Positions 33,266 to 40,871 of a stretch of 64,000 nucleotides of DNA are shown here, piece after piece. The position numbers were made by a program, and so were the translations under genes. The notes beneath the pieces are model-generated. The model had not been told where the DNA came from. It did no database searches and saw only the letters and a list, made by a program, of their open reading frames with translations. Source of the stretch: Halorubrum sp. 48-1-W (GTDB lineage: Archaea; Halobacteriota; Halobacteria; Halobacteriales; Haloferacaceae); the NCBI RefSeq assembly GCF_003287355.1, contig NZ_QMIM01000001.1:248001-312000 (forward strand), read 5' to 3'. The number at the start of each line of letters is the position of its first letter. Position 1 is the stretch's first letter.

Positions 33266-33470
33266 CCGGGGACGAGTCGCGACGGATCGCACTCGCGGCT
33301 GTGTCGCATTGGATCGAACCCGGGGCTTCGAGAGCAAAGGCGTTTCTCATGCGGGTCGTCGTCGCGCTCACAGTGCGTCCCCGGACGCGGCCGGGCCCGA
33401 GACCCGCGGATCCGTCCGTGCCCCACCACGAACCCCGACCGTTTAGGTGACCACGGGCCGACGGAGGAGT

Positions 33471-33833
33471 ATGATACCCACGTCTCCGGTCGTCGTCGCC
33501 GCCGCGGCTCTGGTGGTCCTGCTCGTCCTGTTCGGCGTCGTTCGCCGCCTCCGCGGCCCGTCGTCGGCGGCACGCGAGTCCAAACAGGCCCACGAGGCGG
33601 CCCAGGAACGCGACCCGCCCGTCGAGATCGGCGAGACGTACGAGTTCGGCGTGACCGAACTCACGGACCACCACTCCGGGAGCGAGGTCGCCGTCGGCAA
33701 GGTCGAGGGGTTCGTCGTCTTCACGGAGGACGTCCCGGGCGACGTCGGCAAGGGCGACGTGATCCGCGCGAAGGTGCTCTCGTTCAACGAGGGGCGGACC
33801 TCCGCGGACGCGACGTTCGTGAGGAAGGCGTAG
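33471..33833 (+). CDS. Membrane-anchored TRAM-domain protein
   Basis: The 120-residue protein has one N-terminal membrane helix (residues 6-26, VVVAAAALVVLLVLFGVV), a short charged stalk, and a C-terminal TRAM domain (about 50-118: PVEIGETYEFGVTELTDHHSG, GFVVFTEDVPGDVGKGDVI, ATFVRKA). TRAM is a beta-barrel that binds RNA. Anchoring an RNA-binding domain at the membrane is unusual compared with soluble haloarchaeal TRAM proteins. GTTTAGG near 33441-33447 gives a leaderless promoter. Its end is tandemly repeated downstream. Confidence 0.88.
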   Translation: MIPTSPVVVAAAALVVLLVLFGVVRRLRGPSSAARESKQAHEAAQERDPPVEIGETYEFGVTELTDHHSGSEVAVGKVEGFVVFTEDVPGDVGKGDVIRAKVLSFNEGRTSADATFVRKA

Positions 33834-33919
33834 GCGGTCGTAAGGTAGACGTAGGTGGTCGTGCCGAAGGCGTAGGCGGTCGTGCCGAAGGCGTAGGCGG
33901 TCGTGCCGAAGGCGTAGAC
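33821..33919 (+). repeat. 21-bp tandem repeats derived from the TRAM gene end
   Basis: Three clear units of about 21 bp (GGTCGTGCCGAAGGCGTAGG plus C) occupy 33857-33877, 33878-33898 and 33899-33919. Degenerate units reach back to the TRAM stop codon (33831-33833). Each unit contains GCGTAG, the terminal Ala-stop of the gene, so the array looks like repeated copying of the gene end. It has no spacers and no CRISPR character. Confidence 0.9.
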
Positions 33920-34012
33920 GGTCCTTCAGCGGGTCGGTCCTGCGGGCGGGTCATCCTCGGTCGACCCGTCGAGCAGGAGGTTCATACGTGATGCCGACGA
34001 AGGGGTGCCGTA

Positions 34013-36643
34013 ATGGCTCAGGCCGGGAATCAGGACCTCACCGAACGGTTCATCCAGTTCTACCGGAACTACTACCGCGAGGAGATAGGCTCCCTCGCAC
34101 AGAAGTACCCCAACGAGCAGCGCTCGCTGTACGTCGAGTACGACGACCTCTTCCAGTTCGACCGCGACCTCGCGGAGGACTTCCTCACGAAGCCCGACCA
34201 GATGCGCGAGTACGCCGAGGAGGCGCTGCGGCTGTACGACCTCCCCGCGGACGTCAGCCTCGGTCGCGCGCACGTCCGGCTCCGGAACCTCCCCGAGAAC
34301 ATCGACATCCGCGGTATCCGCGTCCACGACGACCACATCGGCAAGCTCGTCTCGGTTCAGGGGATCGTCCGCAAGGCGACCGACGTCCGCCCGAAGGTGA
34401 CGGAGGCGGCCTTCGAGTGCCAGCGCTGCGGGACGATGACGTACATCCCCCAGAGCGACGGTGGCTTCCAGGAGCCCCACGAGTGTCAGGGGTGTGAACG
34501 CCAGGGCCCCTTCCGCGTCAACTTCGACCAGTCGGAGTTCATCGACTCCCAGAAGCTCCGGATCCAGGAGTCGCCCGAGGGGCTCCGCGGCGGGGAGACG
34601 CCCCAGTCGCTCGACGTCGACATCGTCGACGACATCACCGGCGAGGTGAGCCCCGGCGACCACGTCACCTGCGTCGGCGTCCTCCACATCGAGCAGGTCG
34701 AACAGGGCAACGAGAAGTCCGCCATCTTCGATCTGTACATGGACGGCGTCTCCATCGCCGTCGAGGACGAGGAGTTCGAGGACATGGACATCACCGACGC
34801 GGACCGCCGCGAGATAATCGAGCTCTCCAATCGCGACGACATCTACGACGCGATGGTCGACTCCATCGCGCCCGCCATCTACGGCTACGAGGAGGAGAAG
34901 CTCGCGATGATCCTCCAGCTCTTCTCCGGGGTCACCAAACACCTCCCCGACGGCTCGCGGATCCGCGGCGACCTCCACATGCTCCTGATCGGGGATCCGG
35001 GTACGGGTAAGTGTCTCGATGGTGATGCTCGGGTGACACTTGGTGACGGTAGAGACGTTCCGATACGCGACCTCGTCGAGGACAATCTCGACGACCCGAA
35101 ACCGGTCGACGACGGCGTCTTCGACGAGGTCGATTTCGAGGTGCCGTCGCTCCGGTCCGACGGGACGATCGGGTCCGCGCGAGCGACAAAGGTTTGGAAG
35201 CGCGAGGCCCCTGAAACGATGTATCGCGTCGAGACCGCGTCCGGCCTGGAGGTGGAGGCAACGCCATCGCATCCGCTGTTCGTTCAGGGTCCGACCGGTA
35301 GACCTGAACCGTGGCGCGCCGCGGAACTCGGTGTCGGTGAGAGTATCGCTGTCACACCACCGATGATCGCTGACGGCGGGACTGTAGTTTCCGGTACATC
35401 AGACCTCGCGACCGGGCTGTCCGTGGACTGGAGTCCGATAGAATCCGTCGAAGTCGTCGATTCCGAAGACGATTGGGTGTACGACCTCGAAGTCGAGGGA
35501 ACGCACAACTACGTTTCAAACGGGATCATTTCACACAACTCACAGATGATCTCGTACGTCGAGAACATCGCCCCCAGATCGGTTTATACGTCCGGAAAAG
35601 GCAGCAGCGCGGCGGGGTTAACTGCGGCGGCGGTTCGCGACGACTTCGGCGACGGCCAGCAGTGGTCGCTCGAGGCCGGCGCGCTCGTGCTCGCGGACAA
35701 GGGGATCGCCGCAGTCGACGAACTTGATAAAATGGATTCGAGTGACCGCTCCGCACTCCATGAGGGCCTCGAACAGCAGCGGATCTCGGTGTCGAAGGCG
35801 GGGATCAACGCGACGCTCAAAGCGCGGTGTTCCCTGCTCGGCGCGGCGAACCCCAAGTACGGCCGCTTCGACCAGTACGAGCCGATCGGCGAGCAGATCG
35901 ATCTGGAGCCCGCGCTCATCTCGCGGTTCGACCTCATCTTCACCGTGACGGACAGCCCGGACCCCGAACACGACTCGCGGCTCGCGAAACACATCATCAA
36001 GACGAACTACGCGGGCGAGCTCAACACCCAGCGCGAGGAGCTCGCGACCTCGGAGTTCACCTCGGACCAGGTCGCGGAGGTGACCCAGGAGGTCGCCCCG
36101 GCGATCGACGCCGAACTGCTCAGGAAGTACGTCGCCCACGCGAAACGCTCCTGTTACCCCACGATGACGGAGGAGGCGAAGGGGCTCATCGAGGAGTTCT
36201 ACGTCGACCTCCGCTCGAAGGGGGCCGACGAGGACGCGCCCGTCCCCGTCACCGCCCGGAAGCTGGAGGCGCTCGTCCGGCTCTCGGAGGCGAGTGCGCG
36301 GGTCCGGCTCTCGGACACGGTCGACCGCGAGGACGCCGACCGCGCGACCGACATCGTCGAGTCGTGTCTCAAGGATATCGGCGTCGACCCGGAGACGGGC
36401 CAGTTCGACGCCGACGTGGTCGAGACGGGGACCTCGAAGACCCAGCGCGACCGGATCAAGAACATCAAGGGGCTCATCGCGGACATCGAGACGGAGTACG
36501 AGGAGGGCGCGCCCGTCGACGAGGTACTCGACCGCGCCGGCGAGATCGGGATGGACCCCGGGAAGGCCGAAGCCGAGATCGAGAAGCTCCGGACGAAAGG
36601 CGAAGTGTACGAGCCACAGCAGGGACACCTGCGGACGACGTAG
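34013..36643 (+). CDS. mcm: Replicative helicase MCM with an in-frame mini-intein
   Basis: The 876-residue precursor yields a 700-residue MCM after splicing, matching the usual haloarchaeal length. The N-terminal domain has the zinc site (CQRC and CQGC, residues about 135-163) and the DNA-binding beta hairpin area. The AAA+ domain holds Walker A GDPGTGK (327-333) interrupted directly after Lys333 by the intein, Walker B ALVLADKGIAAVDELDKMD, sensor 1 LLGAANPKYG and the arginine finger LISRFDL. A C-terminal winged helix ends in GHLRTT. MCM is the essential replication fork helicase, so splicing is needed for life. The CATACGT box near 33984-33990 gives a leaderless start. Four small genes follow closely. 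Confidence 0.97.
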   Translation: MAQAGNQDLTERFIQFYRNYYREEIGSLAQKYPNEQRSLYVEYDDLFQFDRDLAEDFLTKPDQMREYAEEALRLYDLPADVSLGRAHVRLRNLPENIDIRGIRVHDDHIGKLVSVQGIVRKATDVRPKVTEAAFECQRCGTMTYIPQSDGGFQEPHECQGCERQGPFRVNFDQSEFIDSQKLRIQESPEGLRGGETPQSLDVDIVDDITGEVSPGDHVTCVGVLHIEQVEQGNEKSAIFDLYMDGVSIAVEDEEFEDMDITDADRREIIELSNRDDIYDAMVDSIAPAIYGYEEEKLAMILQLFSGVTKHLPDGSRIRGDLHMLLIGDPGTGKCLDGDARVTLGDGRDVPIRDLVEDNLDDPKPVDDGVFDEVDFEVPSLRSDGTIGSARATKVWKREAPETMYRVETASGLEVEATPSHPLFVQGPTGRPEPWRAAELGVGESIAVTPPMIADGGTVVSGTSDLATGLSVDWSPIESVEVVDSEDDWVYDLEVEGTHNYVSNGIISHNSQMISYVENIAPRSVYTSGKGSSAAGLTAAAVRDDFGDGQQWSLEAGALVLADKGIAAVDELDKMDSSDRSALHEGLEQQRISVSKAGINATLKARCSLLGAANPKYGRFDQYEPIGEQIDLEPALISRFDLIFTVTDSPDPEHDSRLAKHIIKTNYAGELNTQREELATSEFTSDQVAEVTQEVAPAIDAELLRKYVAHAKRSCYPTMTEEAKGLIEEFYVDLRSKGADEDAPVPVTARKLEALVRLSEASARVRLSDTVDREDADRATDIVESCLKDIGVDPETGQFDADVVETGTSKTQRDRIKNIKGLIADIETEYEEGAPVDEVLDRAGEIGMDPGKAEAEIEKLRTKGEVYEPQQGHLRTT
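35012..35539 (+). mobile_element. MCM mini-intein (176 aa, no homing endonuclease)
   Basis: The intein spans residues 334-509 of the precursor. It begins with the catalytic Cys (CLDGDARVTLGDGR, block A). Block B is GLEVEATPSHPLFV with the TxxH motif. Block F is VYDLEVEGTHNYV, and the terminus is IISHN followed by Ser as the +1 extein residue. No LAGLIDADG dodecapeptides are present and the length is that of a bare splicing domain. Its base composition is slightly more AT-rich than the host gene. It sits in the most conserved position of the ATPase P-loop, between GTGK and the Ser that completes GKS. Confidence 0.95.
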
Positions 36644-36934
36644 ATGGACCGGATCTCCGCGTTACGGAACGTCGAGGACGCGCTCCGCGCGTTCGAGAAC
36701 GGCGAGGAGGACCTCTCGGGGACCGAGCGTCGCGTCGCGGCCGTGTTGCGGACGTACGCGACGGAGTTCGACGGCGAGGACGACGTCTTCCGCGCGGTCG
36801 GCGACCCGCCGATCGACGGGCGCGTCGTCGTCGCGCCCTCGGAGCCGGCGGCGCGCGAACGGGTCCTGGCGGTCGCCGGGATCGATCCCACGGCGGACGA
36901 CGACGTTCCGGCGTTCGAACTCGAACGAGTCTGA
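36644..36934 (+). CDS. Small conserved haloarchaeal protein next to mcm (DUF7854-like)
   Basis: A 96-residue protein starting immediately after the mcm stop codon (no gap), so it is in the mcm operon. It has an N-terminal helical part (LRNVEDALRAFENGEEDLSG) and a C-terminal alpha/beta part (DGRVVVAPSEPAARERVLAVAGI). It matches, by memory, an uncharacterised haloarchaeal family that always accompanies mcm. Function is unknown; association with replication is inferred from position. Confidence 0.75.
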   Translation: MDRISALRNVEDALRAFENGEEDLSGTERRVAAVLRTYATEFDGEDDVFRAVGDPPIDGRVVVAPSEPAARERVLAVAGIDPTADDDVPAFELERV

Positions 36935-37031
36935 TCTCGTCGGTTTGGCCATCACCCGCCGACGCCGACGGCCGTACCGACCGTCGCTCGCGTTCGGAAG
37001 CGATTTATTCTCCACCCGAGCACCGACGCTC

Positions 37032-37370
37032 GTGTTGCTGGTCGTAACGTACTCGGAGTCAGCCCGGACCGGGCTTCGCAACGCGTGTCGCCGTCACGAC
37101 GACCAGGTCGTTCGGCGGTTCGGCCGCGCGGCGTTGCTCGAAGCGACCGCGTACGGCGCGTTCCTGGCGCTACGACTGCGCGAGACGCACGGCGATGCCG
37201 TCCAGATCGAGCGGACGGAGCCCTTCAACGAGTTCACGCACGTCGACGACGCCGTCAGGGAGGCCGCGAGCGCCTACGCCGACCGCGACGCGCGGTCGAC
37301 GCCGTACGCGTCGTTCGCCGCCGGAACGGACCATCCGGATCCGGAGACGATGAAGCGTCGAGAGCTGTGA
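37032..37370 (+). CDS. Conserved haloarchaeal protein (DUF7855-like)
   Basis: The 112-residue protein starts at a GTG (VLLVVTYSESARTGLRNACR). It has conserved segments VVRRFGRAALLEATAYGAF and TEPFNEFTHVDDAVREAA and ends TDHPDPETMKRREL. It is a small alpha/beta protein of unknown function found downstream of mcm in haloarchaea. The stop overlaps the next GTG by 4 bp, so translation of the following gene is coupled. Confidence 0.75.
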   Translation: MLLVVTYSESARTGLRNACRRHDDQVVRRFGRAALLEATAYGAFLALRLRETHGDAVQIERTEPFNEFTHVDDAVREAASAYADRDARSTPYASFAAGTDHPDPETMKRREL

Positions 37371-38212
37371 CCGCGCAGAGATCCGACGACGTCGACGACG
37401 ACGCGTCCACGGCGGGAAACACGAGTGGATCGGTCGCGTCGAGCGGTCGCGACGACCCCGGTCGAGAGCCGCTCTCGACGCCGGTCGACGGGGCGGTTCC
37501 GGACCCACCAGCGGTGCTCCGGCGGGTTCCGACGGGGACGAGCCTCCGGCGGGAGCTCGCCGCTGTGGCGCGCTCTCGCGGGCTGGAGTCGTCCCTCGCG
37601 GAGGAGATCGAGACGGTCCACGCGGAGCTGACGGCGATCGAGGTCCCGGCCGTCGATCTCGGGAGCGCTCGCCGTCAGCTCGCCGAGGCCACCGGCGAGG
37701 AGGACCGACTGAAGGAACGCGTCGCGACGCTCCGTGGCGACGTCCGGGCTCGCCGGGCCGTCGACGCCGACCCGACGGCGGCGCTCGCCGACCTCGAGGA
37801 CGCCGCGGCGGAGCTGTCGGAGGCACAGACCGCCCGGATCGCCGCCGAGCAGGCGTTCGAGCGGGAGCGCGAACGGGCGGCCGTGGCGCGTGACGAGCGC
37901 GAGCGACGGCTCGCCCTCCGCGACCGGCTGGAGAACCGAAAGCGTGAGGCCCGGGATGAGCTCGCGCTCGCGGTGTACGACGAGTTTCGCGCGGCGCTAT
38001 CGGTGGTCCCGGGCGGCGACCCGGCGGACGCCGGGACGCGTCCGAGCGAGTACGACGGGTCCGACCTCCCTGCCTCGCTCGCAGCGATACGGATCGCGGA
38101 GATCGAGGGGCCGGTGACCCTGGAGCAGTCGGCCGTTTCCGTCCTCGAGACGGCCGAGGGGACGAGCCCGGAGGCGCTCCTCGGCGTTCCCGTGAGCGGT
38201 CCCGAGGTTTAG
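37367..38212 (+). CDS. Coiled-coil protein of the mcm-minD region (DUF7856-like)
   Basis: The 281-residue protein has a disordered acidic N-terminus (about 50 residues). Two alpha-helical coiled-coil stretches follow (about 75-200: SARRQLAEATGEEDRLKERV and AAEQAFERERERAAVARDER), then a C-terminal globular part ending in ETAEGTSPEALLGVPVSG. It starts with a GTG overlapping the preceding stop. No enzymatic motif is visible. The coiled coil plus the downstream MinD-like ATPase suggests a structural or partitioning role, as a guess. Confidence 0.68.
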   Translation: MTAQRSDDVDDDASTAGNTSGSVASSGRDDPGREPLSTPVDGAVPDPPAVLRRVPTGTSLRRELAAVARSRGLESSLAEEIETVHAELTAIEVPAVDLGSARRQLAEATGEEDRLKERVATLRGDVRARRAVDADPTAALADLEDAAAELSEAQTARIAAEQAFERERERAAVARDERERRLALRDRLENRKREARDELALAVYDEFRAALSVVPGGDPADAGTRPSEYDGSDLPASLAAIRIAEIEGPVTLEQSAVSVLETAEGTSPEALLGVPVSGPEV

Positions 38213-38236
38213 ATAGGATGCCGCACCAGCCGGCGT

Positions 38237-39127
38237 ATGAGCGTGGACCTCTCCTGGAGCGTCGAACGCGAGGGCGACCTCCGGTTCGTCGCCTGCCGCG
38301 TCCACAACGCCGCCGCCGTTCCCCGACGCGTGCGCGTTCGGAGCCGGAGCGACGGGCCGGTGCTCCCGCCGCGACGGGCCGGCGTGCCGGAGGAGGGCTG
38401 GGACGCGACCGGCGTGACGCTTCGACTCGAGCCGAACGAGCGCCGCGGCGTCGGGTTCGCCGTCGTCGTACCGGTGGACGAGCGGATCGCCGACCCGCCG
38501 GTCGAGGTCGCGGACGTCGACCCGATCGACGACTGTGACCCCCCCGCCGTCACGGCCGATACGGCGGTTCGGTCCCTCGACGACCACCGTCCGCCGCGCG
38601 CCGCGCTCGTCGATCCCGAGCGGGCGGAGCCGTCCGCCAGCGTCGGTGCCGATCCGGAGACGCGGGTCCCGAACGCGCTCGCGGAGGCCGAGGGCGTCGA
38701 TGAACGGGTGGAAGACGAGTTCGCGGACGACCGCGCGGCACTGCCGAGCGAGGACGATGGGGGACCGCCAATCGATGACGATGGGGGACCGCCAATCGAT
38801 GACGATGGGGGACCGCCAATCGATGACGATACCGACCCGCCGACCGAGGTCCCGCACCTCCCCTCCGTGAGGTCGGGCGGCCTCGACGAACGACTCGACC
38901 GGGTGGAGCGCCGCGTCGAGCGGGCGGAACGGTTGACGGGCGCCGATCTCGGGACGGCCACCGAGGCGGTCGACGGCCTCGGCGGCGTGGCGGCGGTCGC
39001 GACCCTCGCGGAACGCGTCGCGAACGACGCGGCGGCGCTCCGACGGCTGAGCGAACGCGCGTCGTCGCTGGCGGCGCGCGCGGAGGCGACGGACGTGCCG
39101 ACCGACGCGCTGGAGCGGCTCGCGTGA
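38237..39127 (+). CDS. Conserved haloarchaeal protein with DDGGPPI repeats (DUF7857-like)
   Basis: The 296-residue protein has an N-terminal beta-rich domain (residues 1-100; LSWSVEREGDLRFVACRVHN then VRVRSRSDGPVLPPRRAGVP) resembling an Ig-like fold. A long acidic linker contains three 8-residue repeats (DDGGPPID, residues about 173-198). A C-terminal helical part begins at LDERLDRVERRVERAERLTG, probably a coiled coil. A TTTAGA box near 38207 gives a leaderless start. The stop overlaps the next gene's GTG by 4 bp, so it is coupled to the MinD-like ATPase and may be its partner. Confidence 0.7.
   Translation: MSVDLSWSVEREGDLRFVACRVHNAAAVPRRVRVRSRSDGPVLPPRRAGVPEEGWDATGVTLRLEPNERRGVGFAVVVPVDERIADPPVEVADVDPIDDCDPPAVTADTAVRSLDDHRPPRAALVDPERAEPSASVGADPETRVPNALAEAEGVDERVEDEFADDRAALPSEDDGGPPIDDDGGPPIDDDGGPPIDDDTDPPTEVPHLPSVRSGGLDERLDRVERRVERAERLTGADLGTATEAVDGLGGVAAVATLAERVANDAAALRRLSERASSLAARAEATDVPTDALERLA
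38753..38830 (+). repeat. 24-bp coding minisatellite (DDGGPPID)
   Basis: Three perfect 24-bp units (38753-38776, 38777-38800, 38801-38824) and a partial fourth encode DDGGPPID. Perfect identity at the DNA level indicates recent expansion. Confidence 0.95.
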
Positions 39128-39774
39128 TCCTCGCCGTCGCGGGCGGAAAAGGCGGTGTCGGGAAGACGACGCTCGCGTACAACGTCGCAGCCGCGCTCGA
39201 CGCGGCCGTCGTCGACGCCGACCTCGGCATGGCGGACCTCCCGGCCGGTCGAGGGCCCGACCTCCACGACGTGCTCGCCGGCCGCGCGTCGGTCGCGGAG
39301 ACGCTCCGCCCCGGTCCGGTCGACGTGGTTCCCTGCGGTCGGACGCTCGCCGGCGCGCGGGCGTCGGACCTCACTCGGCTCGCCGACGCGGTCGAGACCG
39401 TCGAACGGACGCACGGGACGGTCGTGATCGACTGTCCCGCGGGTCGGCGTGCCGACGCGGGCGTCCCGCTGGCGGTCGCCGACGCGTGTCTCGTGGTCGT
39501 CTCCCCGCGGGCGTTCGCGCTCGCCGACGCGATCCGGACGCGGGAGCTGGCGCGCGAACTCGACGCCGGGCTCGTCGCCTGCGCGGTCAACCGGGTCGTC
39601 GAGGAGCCGCCCGCGGACGCCATCGCCGACGCGCTCGGCGCGCCGACGGCGGTCCTCCCCGCGGACCCCCGCGTCGGCAGTTCGGTGGTCGAGGAACGCC
39701 CCGTGATCGAGGTAGCCCCCGACAGCACGGCCGCCGCCGCGCTCCGCGAGATCGCGCGTCGGGTTCCGCGATGA
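39124..39774 (+). CDS. MinD/ParA-type ATPase
   Basis: The 216-residue deviant-Walker ATPase has AGGKGGVGKTTLAYNVA at residues 5-21, DADLGMADLP, the Walker B-like TVVIDCPAGRR and the nucleotide-contacting CAVNRVVEE. It lacks a C-terminal amphipathic helix like that of bacterial MinD, although the length fits haloarchaeal MinD-like proteins. It starts at GTG 39124, overlapping the preceding stop. It could position or partition a complex; the cargo may be the adjacent coiled-coil proteins. This is inferred from the family and context. Confidence 0.85.
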   Translation: MILAVAGGKGGVGKTTLAYNVAAALDAAVVDADLGMADLPAGRGPDLHDVLAGRASVAETLRPGPVDVVPCGRTLAGARASDLTRLADAVETVERTHGTVVIDCPAGRRADAGVPLAVADACLVVVSPRAFALADAIRTRELARELDAGLVACAVNRVVEEPPADAIADALGAPTAVLPADPRVGSSVVEERPVIEVAPDSTAAAALREIARRVPR

Positions 39775-39862
39775 GGCGAGACCGTCTCGGGCTCCGTCGG
39801 GACCACGGCGGGCTCCGTCGGGACCGTGTGGTTTTAGCCTCGGCGGGATCGATGACGGAGCG

Positions 39863-40525
39863 ATGCTCACGGCTGTGCTCCTCCTCGGCGTCGTCGTCCT
39901 GGCGTTCCTCGCCGTCGAGGTCGGCCCGCTCTACGCGGCCGACCGGTTTCGGGACCTCCGCGAGCCGACCGGCCCCGAACGATCAGCCCTCGACGAGCTC
40001 CGCCGTGAGGCCGGCCTCGACGTCGAGCGGGTCGCGATCGTCGAGACCGCCGACGCGGACTCGATCGACGTCGCGGTGAAGGGGCCGCCCCGCCGTCGGG
40101 TGCTCTTCCTCACCGAGGCCGTCCTCGCGGACCTCGACGAGGACGTCGCGGTCGGCCTGCTCGCGGCCGAGGCCGGGCGGATCGAGACGTACTACGGCGA
40201 GTTCCGCGCGGTCGCGATCGCGGTCGTCGTCGGGATCCTGGCTGTGATCGTGACGGCGACCGTCGCGTTCGACGCCGGGTTCCTCTCGCTTCTGGCGGTC
40301 GGACTCGCCTCCTTCTGGGTCGGGCGACGCGTCCAGTACACAGCCGACGACCGCGCCGCCGACGCGGTGGGGGCCGTCCGCGTCGCGGACGCCTTCGAGC
40401 GCGTCGCCGCGATCCGCGGCGTCGAACCCGAGACCGGCGACTGGTCGACGTGGTTCGAGGTCCAGCCGCCGCTCGGCGACCGTATCGCGGCGTTGCGGGA
40501 ACGGGCGGCGTCGGACGGCGCCTGA
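39863..40525 (+). CDS. Membrane protein resembling a degenerate M48 (HtpX-like) peptidase
   Basis: The 220-residue protein has membrane helices at about residues 3-20 and 112-150 and the order of elements of HtpX-like proteases: RRVLFLTEAVLADLDEDVAVGLLAAEAGRI, then membrane hairpin, then YTADDRAADAVGA. The usual HExxH zinc site is replaced by AAEAG and the distal Glu region by TADDRAADA, so it is probably catalytically inactive. GTTTTAGC near 39831-39837 gives a leaderless start. The stop region is tandemly duplicated (period 32 bp). Confidence 0.55.
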   Translation: MLTAVLLLGVVVLAFLAVEVGPLYAADRFRDLREPTGPERSALDELRREAGLDVERVAIVETADADSIDVAVKGPPRRRVLFLTEAVLADLDEDVAVGLLAAEAGRIETYYGEFRAVAIAVVVGILAVIVTATVAFDAGFLSLLAVGLASFWVGRRVQYTADDRAADAVGAVRVADAFERVAAIRGVEPETGDWSTWFEVQPPLGDRIAALRERAASDGA

Positions 40526-40566
40526 GTCGATCGCCATCGGCGTCGGACGGCGCCTGAGTCGATCGC
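40507..40566 (+). repeat. 32-bp period tandem duplication spanning a stop codon
   Basis: A 28-bp block (40507-40534) including the last codons and TGA stop of the M48-like gene is repeated at 40539-40566, followed by the end of the convergent HalOD1 gene. It is perfect at the DNA level. Confidence 0.95.
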
Positions 40567-40871
40567 TACTCGGCGAGCCTGGCGACGGCCTCGTCGCCGT
40601 CGACTCGTATCTCGTACCGGTCGACGGTGAAGGCGAGGTCGACCCCGTCGCCGGAGCGATGGGTGACGAGCCTGTCGATCGCGTCGGGGTTGACGTGGTC
40701 GTACAGGACGATATCCGCCTCCTCCCCGAGGGCCTCGGCGTCCACGCCGGTGAGGCTGGCGATCGCCTCCACGACTGCGAGGCTCGGCGAACGGAGACCA
40801 CGGCCGTGGTCGACGCGAACCGCCTCGGAGACCGACGTGTCCTCGGGAACGCTCACCGTGTCACTGCTCAT
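40566..40871 (-). CDS. Stand-alone HalOD1 output-domain protein
   Basis: The 101-residue protein is a typical HalOD1 domain. The helix SPSLAVVEAIASLTGVDAEA comes first, then LYDHVNPDAIDRLV, and a C-terminal beta unit with FTVDRYEIRVDGDEAVARL. Such small haloarchaeal proteins are thought to be signalling outputs that may associate with response regulators. A GTTTATAAAC-type box near 40892-40900 on the minus strand supports the ATG at 40871. Its end abuts the repeated 3' region of the convergent gene. Confidence 0.85.
   Translation of the reverse strand: MSSDTVSVPEDTSVSEAVRVDHGRGLRSPSLAVVEAIASLTGVDAEALGEEADIVLYDHVNPDAIDRLVTHRSGDGVDLAFTVDRYEIRVDGDEAVARLAE

Noticed and set aside
33266-33337. Upstream start of hel308 adding repeats such as PRVRS
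   Set aside because: The additional 24 residues are low-complexity repeats not seen in Hel308; the conserved N-terminus begins at MWFGVKVADA.
33821-33919. Possible CRISPR-like array after the TRAM gene
   Set aside because: Units are directly abutting with no spacers and derive from the gene end; the Cas4-like gene elsewhere has no cas neighbours.
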